A stretch of DNA of 59,432 nt, taken from NCBI GenBank assembly GCA_028283625.1, contig JAPWKG010000023.1:1-59432 (forward strand), written 5' to 3'. The notes below the pieces were generated by a model, which did no database searches, was not told where the DNA came from, and saw only the letters and a list, made by a program, of their open reading frames with translations. Of the stretch, positions 34,036-43,045 are shown in pieces; within the stretch, counting starts at the first letter, position 1; each line of letters begins with the position of its first letter. The stretch is from Acidobacteriaceae bacterium. Its GTDB lineage: Bacteria > Acidobacteriota > Terriglobia > Terriglobales > Acidobacteriaceae. Made by a program: the position numbers and the translations under genes.

Positions 34036-35691
34036 ATGTCCACACTTTCGATGGAGAGCAGTGAGCGCGCGTTGCGTTCCTCTGAGTCCGATACGCCAGG
34101 GCTGCTTTCGCCGCTCTGGGCTGCAACGTTTGCCACGCTGCTCACGTTGGCAGGCGTTTTTTCGGTGTACTCCACCGTTCTTTATCTGTGGGCGCTTTGG
34201 ACCACCGATCCTCTGAAGTCGATCGGTGGGTTTATCCCGGTTGTGAGCCTCGTGCTGGTTCTGCGCGTGTGGCGTTCGCTGGGCTGGGAGATGAACGGCA
34301 CCTGGTGGGGTCTGCCGTTGCTGGCAGCAACGATTGCCTTAGTGCATCTGCGCGATCACGCCATTATTGAGTTGGTCGTCACGCCTTCCTGGGCGGTTTT
34401 TGTTCCTCCTCATTCGCTTGTGGCGTTTCTTTATGTCTCTGGTGCTGTGTTGCTTTTTGGCGGCACGCGTCTTTACCGGGCGGCGCTCTTTCCTATTTGT
34501 TTGATCTGGTTTGTAAACCCTGTTCCCCACACCTTCAACCTATGGGTGGATCTTCCGCTGCAGCATGCCTCTGCGTTGATTGCGCGTGGTTTTGCGCACG
34601 CCATGGGGCAACAGCTTTCTCCCGACCAGCTTCGCTTGATGTTCACGCCAGAGTTCGGTATGTTTATCGCGCCGGGTTGCAACGGAATTCGTGGGGCGAT
34701 CACGATGGGCTTTCTTGCGCTCATCGCGGGGTATGTTTATCACTTCCGCCCTCGTGTGATCGTTGCGATTACGTTGTGTGCGGTAATGCTGGGGTACCTG
34801 TTCAATCTGGTGCGGCTGTGCGTGCTGGTGCTCTACTACATCGTTGCGTTGCACATCCCCTGGTTGCAAAGCCGTGCTGAGATGGGGGATTACATCATCG
34901 GCGCTTGCCTGTTCTTCGGCGCGACCCTATTGCTGTTTCATGTAATCCGGCGCTTCAACGCGACGCACGACCTGCGGTTGCCGCAGCTGCCACAGCGGCA
35001 CTCTGCTGATCCCATGCAGACTCCGAAGAGCTTTGTGTGGCGTTGGGCCGCTCTGTTTGTGGTGCTTCTGTACGGCAGCGTTGGCTATGCACGCGCCGTG
35101 GCCCACATGGGCACGGGCGTGCACGCGTTGGACGATCCGAACGCCACGGGGGTGTTCCCGGAGCACGTTGGCAGCTATACGCTGCAACGCAAGTGGAACG
35201 AGCATCTGGTTACCGGCGCGCTGATCTTCTATTGGGCGGATTATGCGCCTGCCAACGGAGGCCCGGTCATCTCGGTGGGAATCTCTCCCGTGCTAGGTGC
35301 GCACGATACGCTGATCTGCCATGCGGCGCGCGGAGAGGACTGGCTCTGGCACGGAGATCTTCGGATGCCGACGGCTGACGGTGCCGACTCCTTCTCCGGT
35401 TCGTTCTTCAACGATGGAGCAACGCAGTACCTTGAGGCGACCACGGTCTGCTCCGGCGCGAGCTGCGGACAGTACAGTTCCGCGCGAAAGCACTTTGGCC
35501 TGATTTACTCCAAGCCGGACACTCAGGTATTGCTGACCCAAAGCCCTACGCGCCCGATTCCGGTTCTATTACGTACCGAGACCGACGATGCGGCAATGGC
35601 TCCGGACCTGGCGCGTAAGCAACTTACCGAGAGCATGACGCGGTTCCTTTCGGAAGCCAATCTCTCGAAGTTTACGGCTCCGTATCGCTGA
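34036..35691 (+). CDS. xrtJ: Exosortase with fused EpsI-like domain (XrtJ type)
   Basis: 551 residues. The N-terminal 310 form a polytopic membrane domain with the exosortase active site: Cys215 in APGCNGIRGA and Arg260 in NLVRLCVLV. The C-terminal part (about 330-551) after one more helix is a soluble EpsI-like domain with HVGSYTLQRKWNE and ATTVCSGASC. Exosortases are membrane cysteine transpeptidases that cut PEP-CTERM-like signals. The pairing with a PExPT protein next door agrees with what I recall as exosortase J of Acidobacteriota. The subtype name is less certain than the family. Confidence 0.85.
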   Translation: MSTLSMESSERALRSSESDTPGLLSPLWAATFATLLTLAGVFSVYSTVLYLWALWTTDPLKSIGGFIPVVSLVLVLRVWRSLGWEMNGTWWGLPLLAATIALVHLRDHAIIELVVTPSWAVFVPPHSLVAFLYVSGAVLLFGGTRLYRAALFPICLIWFVNPVPHTFNLWVDLPLQHASALIARGFAHAMGQQLSPDQLRLMFTPEFGMFIAPGCNGIRGAITMGFLALIAGYVYHFRPRVIVAITLCAVMLGYLFNLVRLCVLVLYYIVALHIPWLQSRAEMGDYIIGACLFFGATLLLFHVIRRFNATHDLRLPQLPQRHSADPMQTPKSFVWRWAALFVVLLYGSVGYARAVAHMGTGVHALDDPNATGVFPEHVGSYTLQRKWNEHLVTGALIFYWADYAPANGGPVISVGISPVLGAHDTLICHAARGEDWLWHGDLRMPTADGADSFSGSFFNDGATQYLEATTVCSGASCGQYSSARKHFGLIYSKPDTQVLLTQSPTRPIPVLLRTETDDAAMAPDLARKQLTESMTRFLSEANLSKFTAPYR

Positions 35692-35747
35692 GGTGCGTTG
35701 CATGCGTGATAGCCTCAGGGGCACTGATCTTTCTTTCCTGGGTGTAT

Positions 35748-38105
35748 ATGCAACGACGGTTTATGTCTTGTTTGGTGTCTGCAGCCGCGGTGTCTTCTCT
35801 CGCGTTGCTGGCAGGTTGTAGCGGTGGTTCCAGCTCGTCTTCTACGACACCGAAGTCTCTAACGATTACGCCGACGACGTTGCCTGCAGCAACCGCGGAT
35901 AGCAGCTATGAAGAGGCTCTGACGGTCAGTGGCGGGACGTCTCCTTACACCTGCAAGGTCAGCTCAGGGTCGATGCCTTCGGGGCTTACCTTTGGATCGA
36001 ACTGCACGATCAGCGGCTCGCCTGTTGTGGCCGGAACACAAAGCTTTACGGTGACGGCAACCGATTCGAGTACTACGGCGATCACCGGTTCGGCGAAGCT
36101 GAGCCTTGTGGTGAACCCTCCGCCGCTCTCGTTGTCTGGCGCAACGCTTGATCCCGGTGCCGTGGCCATTCAGTACTACGCGCGCCTGTTGCCGGTCGGT
36201 GGTATTTCGCCCTACACCTGCACGCTTGCTTCTGGTTCTGTTCCTGCTGGTCTTGCTGTCGGCGCAGGTTGTGCGCTGAGCGGTGTGCCTACGGCTGCGA
36301 CCTCCGCCGAGCAGTTCACCGTGCAGGTCACGGACTCTTCTTCGCCCGCTCAAACCGCCACGGCGCAGTATTCGGTCACGATTGATCAAACGCCCTCTCT
36401 GCGTGTGGAAGCGGGGAATATGCCGGTCAGCGGAGCCACGTTGAACCTCTACTCTGCTGGGACGGACGGAAACGGATCGGCCCCTACTTTACTGGGGACC
36501 ACGACGACTGGCTCGGATGGTGGTTTTGCGATGCCGTCCTATACCTGCCCGTCTGCGGATGCGATTGTGTATCTGGTCGCCAGCGGTGGAGTTACAGGGA
36601 GCAGCACGGGCATCAACGACGGGACGGCACTGATGACGACCGTGGGAGCCTGTTCAAACCTCGCAACCACCAGCCACCTCGTCGTGAATGAGATGTCGAC
36701 GATCGCCTCGGTCTACGCGTTTGCGCAGTTCCTGAAGACAGGCGGTTTGGTAGGGGCCACGGCAACTAACCTGAGCGGTCTGACGCTGGCTGCCGGCAGT
36801 GCGCTGAACCTGGTGGACGAGGCCACGGGCGCTACTCCTGGCTCTGCATTTCCTTCTACAGCAACGGCGCCTTTAGCGCTGCTGAATCTGCTGGCCGATC
36901 TGATGAATGATTGCATTACGGCAGAGAGCCCGACGGGCGCGGCCTGCTCAGAGTTTTTCTCCGATACGGCCGTCGGTGGCCTTGCGCCAACGAATACGCT
37001 CGATGCCGTGATGAATCTGGCTCAGAATCCTTCGCTTGCAACAGCAGCGCTCTACACGCTGGCTGCAGGAGGCAACCAGGCCTACACGCCGCTGCCTGCA
37101 ACTGCGCCTGCGGACTGGACGCTGTATGTGACCTACAAAGGGGGCGGCATGAATGACCCCACGCAGCTCTCGATCGACTCCAAGGGACGTGTCTGGGTTG
37201 CAAATTACTTTGCCGTAACGAGCTTGTTTGAGAACACAGGTGTCCCCGTCTTCTCGAGCGGTCTTACGGGCGCGAGCCTTGAGAATTCCTACGGTGGAGC
37301 TGTGGATGCCAGTGATAACTTCTGGGTAGCCAATGAAGAAGGCGGTCCATCAGGGTTGGGCACAATCACGGTCTTCAACTCGGAGGGCCAGACGTTGGCG
37401 AACTCGCCGTATACGAGCGGCGGACTGGACTTCCCCACCTCGATATCTCATAGCCGGACGGGTACAGCGTGGGTTGTAGATTTCGGCAACTCGCACCTCT
37501 CCTTGCTGGATAACTCTGGGAACGCTCTGTCGGGGAGTGCGGGGTATACCAGCACGCAATTTGTCTTCCCGGTCGCGGTCGCGGTGGACTCCAAGAACGT
37601 GGGCTGGGTCGTGAATCAGAGTTCCAATACCGTGACGAGTGTAAGCGCAGATGGTAGCTCGTTTACGAGCTACGTGGTCGGCTCGGGCCCTTCCGGCGTC
37701 GCCGTGGATGAGTGGGACAATATCTGGACCGCGAACTTCTTTGGCGACTCCGTAGGCCTGGTGTCGAGCAGCGGTCATGTGCTCTCAGGAGCAGGGTATA
37801 CCGGTGGAGGCATCAAGCATCCACAGGGCATCGCGGTGGATGGTGCGGGCACGGCCTGGGTTACGAATTATCGCAACTCCGGAATCTCCGCCCTCTCCAG
37901 TGCGAATAGCTCCACACCGGGCGCGTTGCTGTCGCCTGCGGCTGGTCTGGGCAGCGGTGCCGCCCTGTTGGAAGCCTTCAGCCTTGGAATCGACGCTGCG
38001 GGGAATATCTGGGTTTCGAACTTCGGCAGCAACACGCTAACGGAGTTTGTTGGACTGGCGGTACCGGTGAAGACACCTTTGTTGGGGCCGGTACAGCTTC
38101 CCTAG
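35748..38105 (+). CDS. Lipoprotein with Ig-like and NHL-type repeats
   Basis: 785 residues. The lipobox LLAGC follows a signal peptide. A Ser-rich linker, then two putative-Ig (He_PIG) domains with the pattern GGTSPYTCKVSSGSMPSGL / GGISPYTCTLASGSVPAGL and a Thr/Ala-rich region follow. The last 330 residues are NHL-like repeats of the form VAVDSKNVGWVVN, VAVDEWDNIWTANF, IAVDGAGTAWVTNY. It probably forms a beta-propeller on the outer surface. It follows the exosortase by 56 bases, so it may be part of the same surface system. It has no C-terminal sorting signal, so it is not itself a substrate. ATG 35748 was chosen to give the lipoprotein signal. Confidence 0.72.
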   Translation: MQRRFMSCLVSAAAVSSLALLAGCSGGSSSSSTTPKSLTITPTTLPAATADSSYEEALTVSGGTSPYTCKVSSGSMPSGLTFGSNCTISGSPVVAGTQSFTVTATDSSTTAITGSAKLSLVVNPPPLSLSGATLDPGAVAIQYYARLLPVGGISPYTCTLASGSVPAGLAVGAGCALSGVPTAATSAEQFTVQVTDSSSPAQTATAQYSVTIDQTPSLRVEAGNMPVSGATLNLYSAGTDGNGSAPTLLGTTTTGSDGGFAMPSYTCPSADAIVYLVASGGVTGSSTGINDGTALMTTVGACSNLATTSHLVVNEMSTIASVYAFAQFLKTGGLVGATATNLSGLTLAAGSALNLVDEATGATPGSAFPSTATAPLALLNLLADLMNDCITAESPTGAACSEFFSDTAVGGLAPTNTLDAVMNLAQNPSLATAALYTLAAGGNQAYTPLPATAPADWTLYVTYKGGGMNDPTQLSIDSKGRVWVANYFAVTSLFENTGVPVFSSGLTGASLENSYGGAVDASDNFWVANEEGGPSGLGTITVFNSEGQTLANSPYTSGGLDFPTSISHSRTGTAWVVDFGNSHLSLLDNSGNALSGSAGYTSTQFVFPVAVAVDSKNVGWVVNQSSNTVTSVSADGSSFTSYVVGSGPSGVAVDEWDNIWTANFFGDSVGLVSSSGHVLSGAGYTGGGIKHPQGIAVDGAGTAWVTNYRNSGISALSSANSSTPGALLSPAAGLGSGAALLEAFSLGIDAAGNIWVSNFGSNTLTEFVGLAVPVKTPLLGPVQLP

Positions 38106-38144
38106 CCCTCGCGCTGTCAGAACAGGAAATCCGGGAACAATCAA

Positions 38145-38179
38145 CGGGCTTCCGATGCAACGTCTGCATCGGAGGCCCG
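38145..38179. terminator. Bidirectional hairpin between convergent genes
   Basis: A 15-bp stem with one G-T pair (38145-38159 with 38165-38179) between the NHL lipoprotein stop and the comEC stop. It is placed to end both transcripts. Confidence 0.65.
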
Positions 38180-38212
38180 CTGTGTTTCTCCTGTCGTTTT
38201 GCTTGGGCCGCG

Positions 38213-40930
38213 CTAGGGGAGTTCTCCCCACTGCGTGCTGCGGTGACCGTCGACAGGGTCGAGCAGGATGGTTGTCGCGCCGAGCCTGTCGACACGGTAG
38301 ACCATTGCGCCCTGTGACGACAGGCGCTCGAGCACAGAAGGTTGCGGATGCCCGAAGGTGTTTTGTCTTCCATCGCTGATGACGGCCGCGTGCGGCTGCA
38401 CCGCTGTCAGGAACGCCTCTGTGCTGGAGCTGCGGCTGCCGTGATGCGCGACCTTCAGTACGGAAACGGGCCGGAGCAAGCCGCTTTGCAGCATCGCCGC
38501 CTCGCTATCGGCTTCGGCATCGCCTTCCAGTAACAGGCTTGCCTTGCCGGCGCTAAGCTCCAGCACCAGGGAGTCGTCGTTCACTGCTTCCTGCTCGTTG
38601 CGATAACGACGTGAGGGAGAGAGCACGCGAATATCGGCATCGCCCAACGCAAGTGTGTCTCCGGCGCGGAAGAAGCGTATGCGCACGCCAAGCGCGCTCG
38701 CCTGTGCAAGCAGTCGGGGGAGGCTCTTTGAGGCCGACGGCACCACGCTAAGCCAGAGCTCGCGTGGATGAAGATCGGCTAAGACCGCTGGCATGCCACC
38801 CATGTGGTCAGAGTGGGCGTGGGTGAGCACCAGAGCATCGAGCCGCGCAAGGTGCCGCGACCAGAGGTAGGGTGCGACGACCTCTTCGCCAAGATCGAAG
38901 CCTGCGCTGTTCCTCATGCCTCCGACCGGGCCCCCTGCATCGACAAGCAGCGTGTGGCCGTCCGGTGTCACGGCCAGCAGCGCGTCTCCCTGCCCAACAT
39001 CAAGCGCGGTAAGTTCCAGCATGCCGGGATGCAGCGACGGCGGGGAAGGCCATAGCACCGGTAGGGGTGCCAGCACCGCAGCCAGGACGCCGCTGAGCGC
39101 CAGGGGACGGCGTTGTGCCCGCAGCATGGCACAGGCTGCGAGCAGCAGTAGCGTGGCAACGATCGTCCCGCTTGTTGCGGGCGCCGGCAGACGCCAATCG
39201 GCAAGCGTGCGGTGTGAGAGGTGTGCAAGGACCCATCGCAAGGTATGCAGCAGTAGAGCGGTCATGCACGCGAACGGCACAGCGCACAGGTTGCTCAGCA
39301 GCAACGCTGTGAAGAAGATCAGGGCGCTCGTCAGCACCAGGGCGATCAGCGGCACGCAGAGCAGGTTTACCGGAAGGCTCCAGAGCGTGAGCCGGTGGAA
39401 GAAGACGGCCACAGGAATCGCCATGCACAGCTCAACGGCGGCGCCGAAGAGCAAGGCGTCTGCCAGAGCGAAGAGGGCGCGGAGCAGGAGCGCGGGAGCG
39501 TATCGCAGTTGGGGCACTGTCAGGTCTGCGAGCAAGTCGCCGAGAAGACGCAGCGCTACGCGAAAGGCAGCAAGCCGCGGTGGCAGCGCTGTATCCAGTG
39601 AGTGCTCCTGCAGATTTTGGAGTGCCGTACGGTAGGGCGCATAGCTTCGCTGTCGAATCGGTAACGCAATGCCGCTGGCAGCAACGAGCACGAGAAATGT
39701 CATCAGGAAGCTGGCTTCAAAGAGCGCCGCAGGGTGGAGGAGCAATACCGCAAGCGCTGTACCGCCCAGCACATTGAGCGGAGAGGTCTCACGCGGCCAC
39801 AGGCTGGCCAGCGCATAGAAGGCGCTCATGAGCAAAGCGCGTTGTACCGGGATGCCAAAACCGGTGAGCAGGGCAAAGCCGGTAATGAGCAGCAGCGTAA
39901 CCGGTACGGCGATGCTGCGGGGCAGACTGCATCGCGTAAACAGCCATAGAAGGATCGTGGTCAGCAACGTGATGTGCAGCCCGGAGACAACGACAAGATG
40001 AAAGGTGCCCGTGCGCTCCAGACTTTGTTTCAGCGTTGTGCCTAGCTCCGTGCGCTCTCCGAAGAGCATGGCGTTCAGGATCGCCGCATCGCTTGCGGTG
40101 AGCCGCGCCGCGTGCGGAAGATGCTGTGCGGTACTGCTTTGTACAAATTGCAGAAGCCTGTTGCTGCCTGCCTGTTGTAGCTGTTGTAGACGGCAGTGCC
40201 ATGAAGGCTGTACATGCCCTGCGATGTGCAGGGAGCTGGCCGCTGCGTGTGCTTCCAGCGCGATCCCTTGCTGAAGCAGCATCGCGCGTCGGGACCACGC
40301 GCCTGGGTTGCGATACTCCTCTGGCACGCGGAGCCGTAGCGGAAGCTCGACGAGATCTCCGCAATGCAATGCTGCGGCAGGTCCTGTAAGGAGAATGCGT
40401 ATGCCGCCCGTGACCGGCTGCATGCGGGAAAGGTCAGGGGTGACCTCTTCGATCGCATGTAGACGCAGGTCGATACGCCATGTTGCGGGGTGCGTATCCT
40501 GCTCCCAGCCTCCTGCTTCAATTTGCCACGGCCGCTCGTCTTCCTCTTCGGCGCGCGTACGATCCAGTGCGGTGATATTGACGATTTCACCGGCCACCTG
40601 TCGGCTCAGCCCATCAGCATAAGGCAATAGCGCGGTCTGCGATAACGGTTGTTGCTCCAGTTGCAGGCCGATCATGCCGCAAGCGATCCAAAGCGTGAGG
40701 GCGCAGTACGGTGCGACGCGTGTGGCGAAGCGGAAGCTGAGTGCCGCGAGCAGTGTGAGCAACAGAGTGCCGGCATAGAGACGCGCCGGAGCGATCCAGT
40801 GAGCGTGCGCGCACGCAACACCAAAGGCAAAGCAGGCAGCGGCTGTAAGCAGGGGAATGCTTTGCAGCGCCAGAGGGGCAACCGCAGGTGGAGCATTCAT
40901 CCAAAAACGGCGGGCACCTGGGCTCAGCAT
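38213..40930 (-). CDS. comEC: ComEC/Rec2-type DNA uptake channel with metallo-beta-lactamase domain
   Basis: 905 residues. A DUF4131-like N-terminal part, the central ComEC membrane domain (HLVVVSGLHITLLTTILLWL, GIPVQRALLMSAFYAL) and a C-terminal metallo-beta-lactamase domain are present. The latter shows LDVGQGDALLAV, LTHAHSDHMGGMPAV and VAHHGSRSSSTEAFL. ComEC moves single-stranded DNA across the inner membrane; the C-terminal domain may degrade the other strand. It is last in the minus-strand row birA-coaX-unknown-rlmD-comEC. The start at 40930 has no clear Shine-Dalgarno; an inner ATG at 40900 is possible. Confidence 0.9.
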   Translation of the reverse strand: MLSPGARRFWMNAPPAVAPLALQSIPLLTAAACFAFGVACAHAHWIAPARLYAGTLLLTLLAALSFRFATRVAPYCALTLWIACGMIGLQLEQQPLSQTALLPYADGLSRQVAGEIVNITALDRTRAEEEDERPWQIEAGGWEQDTHPATWRIDLRLHAIEEVTPDLSRMQPVTGGIRILLTGPAAALHCGDLVELPLRLRVPEEYRNPGAWSRRAMLLQQGIALEAHAAASSLHIAGHVQPSWHCRLQQLQQAGSNRLLQFVQSSTAQHLPHAARLTASDAAILNAMLFGERTELGTTLKQSLERTGTFHLVVVSGLHITLLTTILLWLFTRCSLPRSIAVPVTLLLITGFALLTGFGIPVQRALLMSAFYALASLWPRETSPLNVLGGTALAVLLLHPAALFEASFLMTFLVLVAASGIALPIRQRSYAPYRTALQNLQEHSLDTALPPRLAAFRVALRLLGDLLADLTVPQLRYAPALLLRALFALADALLFGAAVELCMAIPVAVFFHRLTLWSLPVNLLCVPLIALVLTSALIFFTALLLSNLCAVPFACMTALLLHTLRWVLAHLSHRTLADWRLPAPATSGTIVATLLLLAACAMLRAQRRPLALSGVLAAVLAPLPVLWPSPPSLHPGMLELTALDVGQGDALLAVTPDGHTLLVDAGGPVGGMRNSAGFDLGEEVVAPYLWSRHLARLDALVLTHAHSDHMGGMPAVLADLHPRELWLSVVPSASKSLPRLLAQASALGVRIRFFRAGDTLALGDADIRVLSPSRRYRNEQEAVNDDSLVLELSAGKASLLLEGDAEADSEAAMLQSGLLRPVSVLKVAHHGSRSSSTEAFLTAVQPHAAVISDGRQNTFGHPQPSVLERLSSQGAMVYRVDRLGATTILLDPVDGHRSTQWGELP

Positions 40931-40981
40931 AAGGAAGCGCCAACGTCGACAACAGAGGAAGTGGAAGTCTGAGTTAGTTTG

Positions 40982-42256
40982 TCATGCGCGACGCTCGAAC
41001 GCCACTACGGTTTCGAGATGGAAGGTCTGGGGGAACAGATCGACAAGGTCGGCGGAAGAGGCGGTGTAGCCCTGGGCTTCGAGCACGCGCCAATCCCGGG
41101 CAAGCGTCGTAGGGTCGCAGGAGACGTAGACGATGCGCTGCGGAGCCAGCTTGCCGATCAGCTGGCAGGCCTCTTCCCCTGCGCCAGCGCGCGGCGGGTC
41201 CAGTACGATCAGCTCCGGACGGTCTCTCTCCAGCACGGCGCGTCGCAGAAAGGCGAGTGTTGTGTCCTGCACCGCACGATGCTGCGTGCCAAGCTTTTTT
41301 AACGCTGCTGCGAGATCTTTGGCTGCAGAGGGATGAGCTTCTACTGCGGTCATTCTGCTGAAGCTTCTGGCCAGCACGCGGGAAAAGAGGCCGACGCCCG
41401 CAAAGAGATCCCACGCGAGTGAGCCGCTTTGTCCAGCGCAGACCAGCTCTACGAGTCGTGGCAGCAGAAAGCGATTTACCTGGAAGAAGCCGCCGCGCGA
41501 AATCCAGTAGACCTCATCGCCCACACGATAAGAGAGCCCTGCGGCGCCCCATGCTGCGAAAGACTTGCCTGTAGGGCCGATGCGCGGATCGACGGCGATC
41601 GCACCGGCGCCTGCGAGCAGCGGCATCTGTATTGCCGCAGCGTCAAAGGCCTTTTCGAAGCTGGCTTCCGTGAGGCAAGTGCGCGGAGGACAGAGCAGCG
41701 TGAGCTGTACTTTGTCGAGCGTGTCGTTGGTGAAGAGCTCAACCTCGCTGGCAGCGTTCAGCCAGGATTCGAGGGCTTCATTCTTTGTCGACTCTGCGAG
41801 CAGCATCTGTACGTACTGCCAGAGCACCGGCGCTGCGATGGGACACTCGGCGATTGGCAGAAAGGTAGTCGTGGTGCGTACGTGATAGCCGCAACGCAGA
41901 TCGCCGTCAATGCGCTTGATCTGAAGGCGAATGCGATTGCGATAGCTGTAAGGTTCCGCGCTATTTATGCCAAGTACGGGGACGGTCGTGATCCCGTTTG
42001 CATGCAGCAGATCGTTGAGAATCGTACGCTTGGTCTCAGCCTGTTGTGGTGCGGCAATCATTTGATACTGGCAGCCGCCGCACTGCGTGAAGTGTTGACA
42101 GGCTGGGGCGGTGCGCGCAGGAGAGAATGCTTGAATCTGGTGATGAATCCGATCAACGCTCTCGCCCGTGAGCACGAAGGGTAGTTGCAGAGAGCCGTCT
42201 TCGCTTTGCACCTTGCCACCGTAGAGCGGCGTTGTCATCCGGAGGAAATCGCTCAT
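40982..42256 (-). CDS. 23S rRNA (uracil-C5)-methyltransferase, RlmD/RumA family
   Basis: 424 residues. An N-terminal iron-sulfur cysteine set CQHFTQCGGCQYQ, then the SAM domain (WDLFAGVGLFSRVLA), DPPRAGAGEEACQLI and the catalytic Cys in VYVSCDPTTLARD are clear. It methylates uracil C5 in 23S rRNA (or tRNA). The TRAM domain at the N-terminus is shortened. The ATG at 42256 overlaps the stop of the upstream gene by ATGA, so the two are co-translated. RlmD versus RlmC cannot be decided by eye. Confidence 0.85.
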   Translation of the reverse strand: MSDFLRMTTPLYGGKVQSEDGSLQLPFVLTGESVDRIHHQIQAFSPARTAPACQHFTQCGGCQYQMIAAPQQAETKRTILNDLLHANGITTVPVLGINSAEPYSYRNRIRLQIKRIDGDLRCGYHVRTTTTFLPIAECPIAAPVLWQYVQMLLAESTKNEALESWLNAASEVELFTNDTLDKVQLTLLCPPRTCLTEASFEKAFDAAAIQMPLLAGAGAIAVDPRIGPTGKSFAAWGAAGLSYRVGDEVYWISRGGFFQVNRFLLPRLVELVCAGQSGSLAWDLFAGVGLFSRVLARSFSRMTAVEAHPSAAKDLAAALKKLGTQHRAVQDTTLAFLRRAVLERDRPELIVLDPPRAGAGEEACQLIGKLAPQRIVYVSCDPTTLARDWRVLEAQGYTASSADLVDLFPQTFHLETVVAFERRA

Positions 42257-42978
42257 GCCAGCCCCATGTAGAAGAGGCTGAGGCGTGGCAGGGTATAGGC
42301 CTCCATCAGCTTCTTCTGTTCAAACTGCGTGGTGATCTGTTTGAGCTGCGCCGCCTGCATCTTCGCGCGGTACGGCGCGAGCTCCTGTTCGGCAAGGCCG
42401 CGCAGCGAGACGAGTTCGTCTTCCGGTACGGCTTGCTTCAGCGTGGCGACCAGACGCTCTTCCATGATGGTGAGTGTACGATCCAGCTCGTCGAGCGGCA
42501 GGGGCGTAGCGCTGCGCATGGTCTCTGCCAGCGTCTGTAGTCGTTCCGCAGCGCTATGGAACGCTGCCTGTGCTGCGGGCAGAGCCTGTGCGCGGCTAGC
42601 GCGCAATGCTTCGGCGTTGCTGGCAAGAAACGCGGCCACGCGCTCTTCTTCAAAACCGCTTTCCTGTGGCTGCTGAGGCTGCGCGGAGGTCAGCGGAGCG
42701 CCTGTGCTGGCCTCTACCGCTTCTTCCGCCGCTTCGAGCACCGCCTGTGCGCACCAGGCCAGACCGTTGACCTTGCGTGTGCGGCCTTTGGCGCGTAGCG
42801 CTTTGGCATCGTACTTATCAAACGAGTTATCGATACCGCGCAACACCGCTTCCAGCGGAATGCCTGCTTCGCGCCAGCTTTCAATCAAAGCCCAATCGAG
42901 TGTGGAGAGCAGCAGCAGCGAGCCGCGCCTCTGGCTGAAGCGTTCTTCAATCTCGGAAAAATATGCAAAGTAATTCAT
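42253..42978 (-). CDS. Conserved hypothetical protein coupled to the rRNA methyltransferase
   Basis: 241 residues, largely alpha-helical and charged. The N-terminus MNYFAYFSEIEERFSQRRG and LLSTLDWALIESW, then IPLEAVLRGID, look conserved; the middle is Gln/Pro/Ala-rich and the end is coiled-coil-like. I know no domain. The stop overlaps the start of the rlmD-like gene (ATGA), suggesting a linked role. No signal peptide or membrane helix is seen. Confidence 0.65.
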   Translation of the reverse strand: MNYFAYFSEIEERFSQRRGSLLLLSTLDWALIESWREAGIPLEAVLRGIDNSFDKYDAKALRAKGRTRKVNGLAWCAQAVLEAAEEAVEASTGAPLTSAQPQQPQESGFEEERVAAFLASNAEALRASRAQALPAAQAAFHSAAERLQTLAETMRSATPLPLDELDRTLTIMEERLVATLKQAVPEDELVSLRGLAEQELAPYRAKMQAAQLKQITTQFEQKKLMEAYTLPRLSLFYMGLA

Positions 42979-42998
42979 GCGGAGAACCAAGGGAGTGC

Positions 42999-43042
42999 GA
43001 GGTGCAAGATACGCTGCGTCTGCACCTCGTATCTTGTGCCTC
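42999..43042 (-). terminator. Imperfect hairpin after coaX
   Basis: GAGGTGCAAGATACG (42999-43013) pairs 13 of 15 with CGTATCTTGTGCCTC (43028-43042) in the gap downstream of coaX. No T-run, so attenuation or processing is possible. Confidence 0.4.
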
Positions 43043-43045
43043 CGT

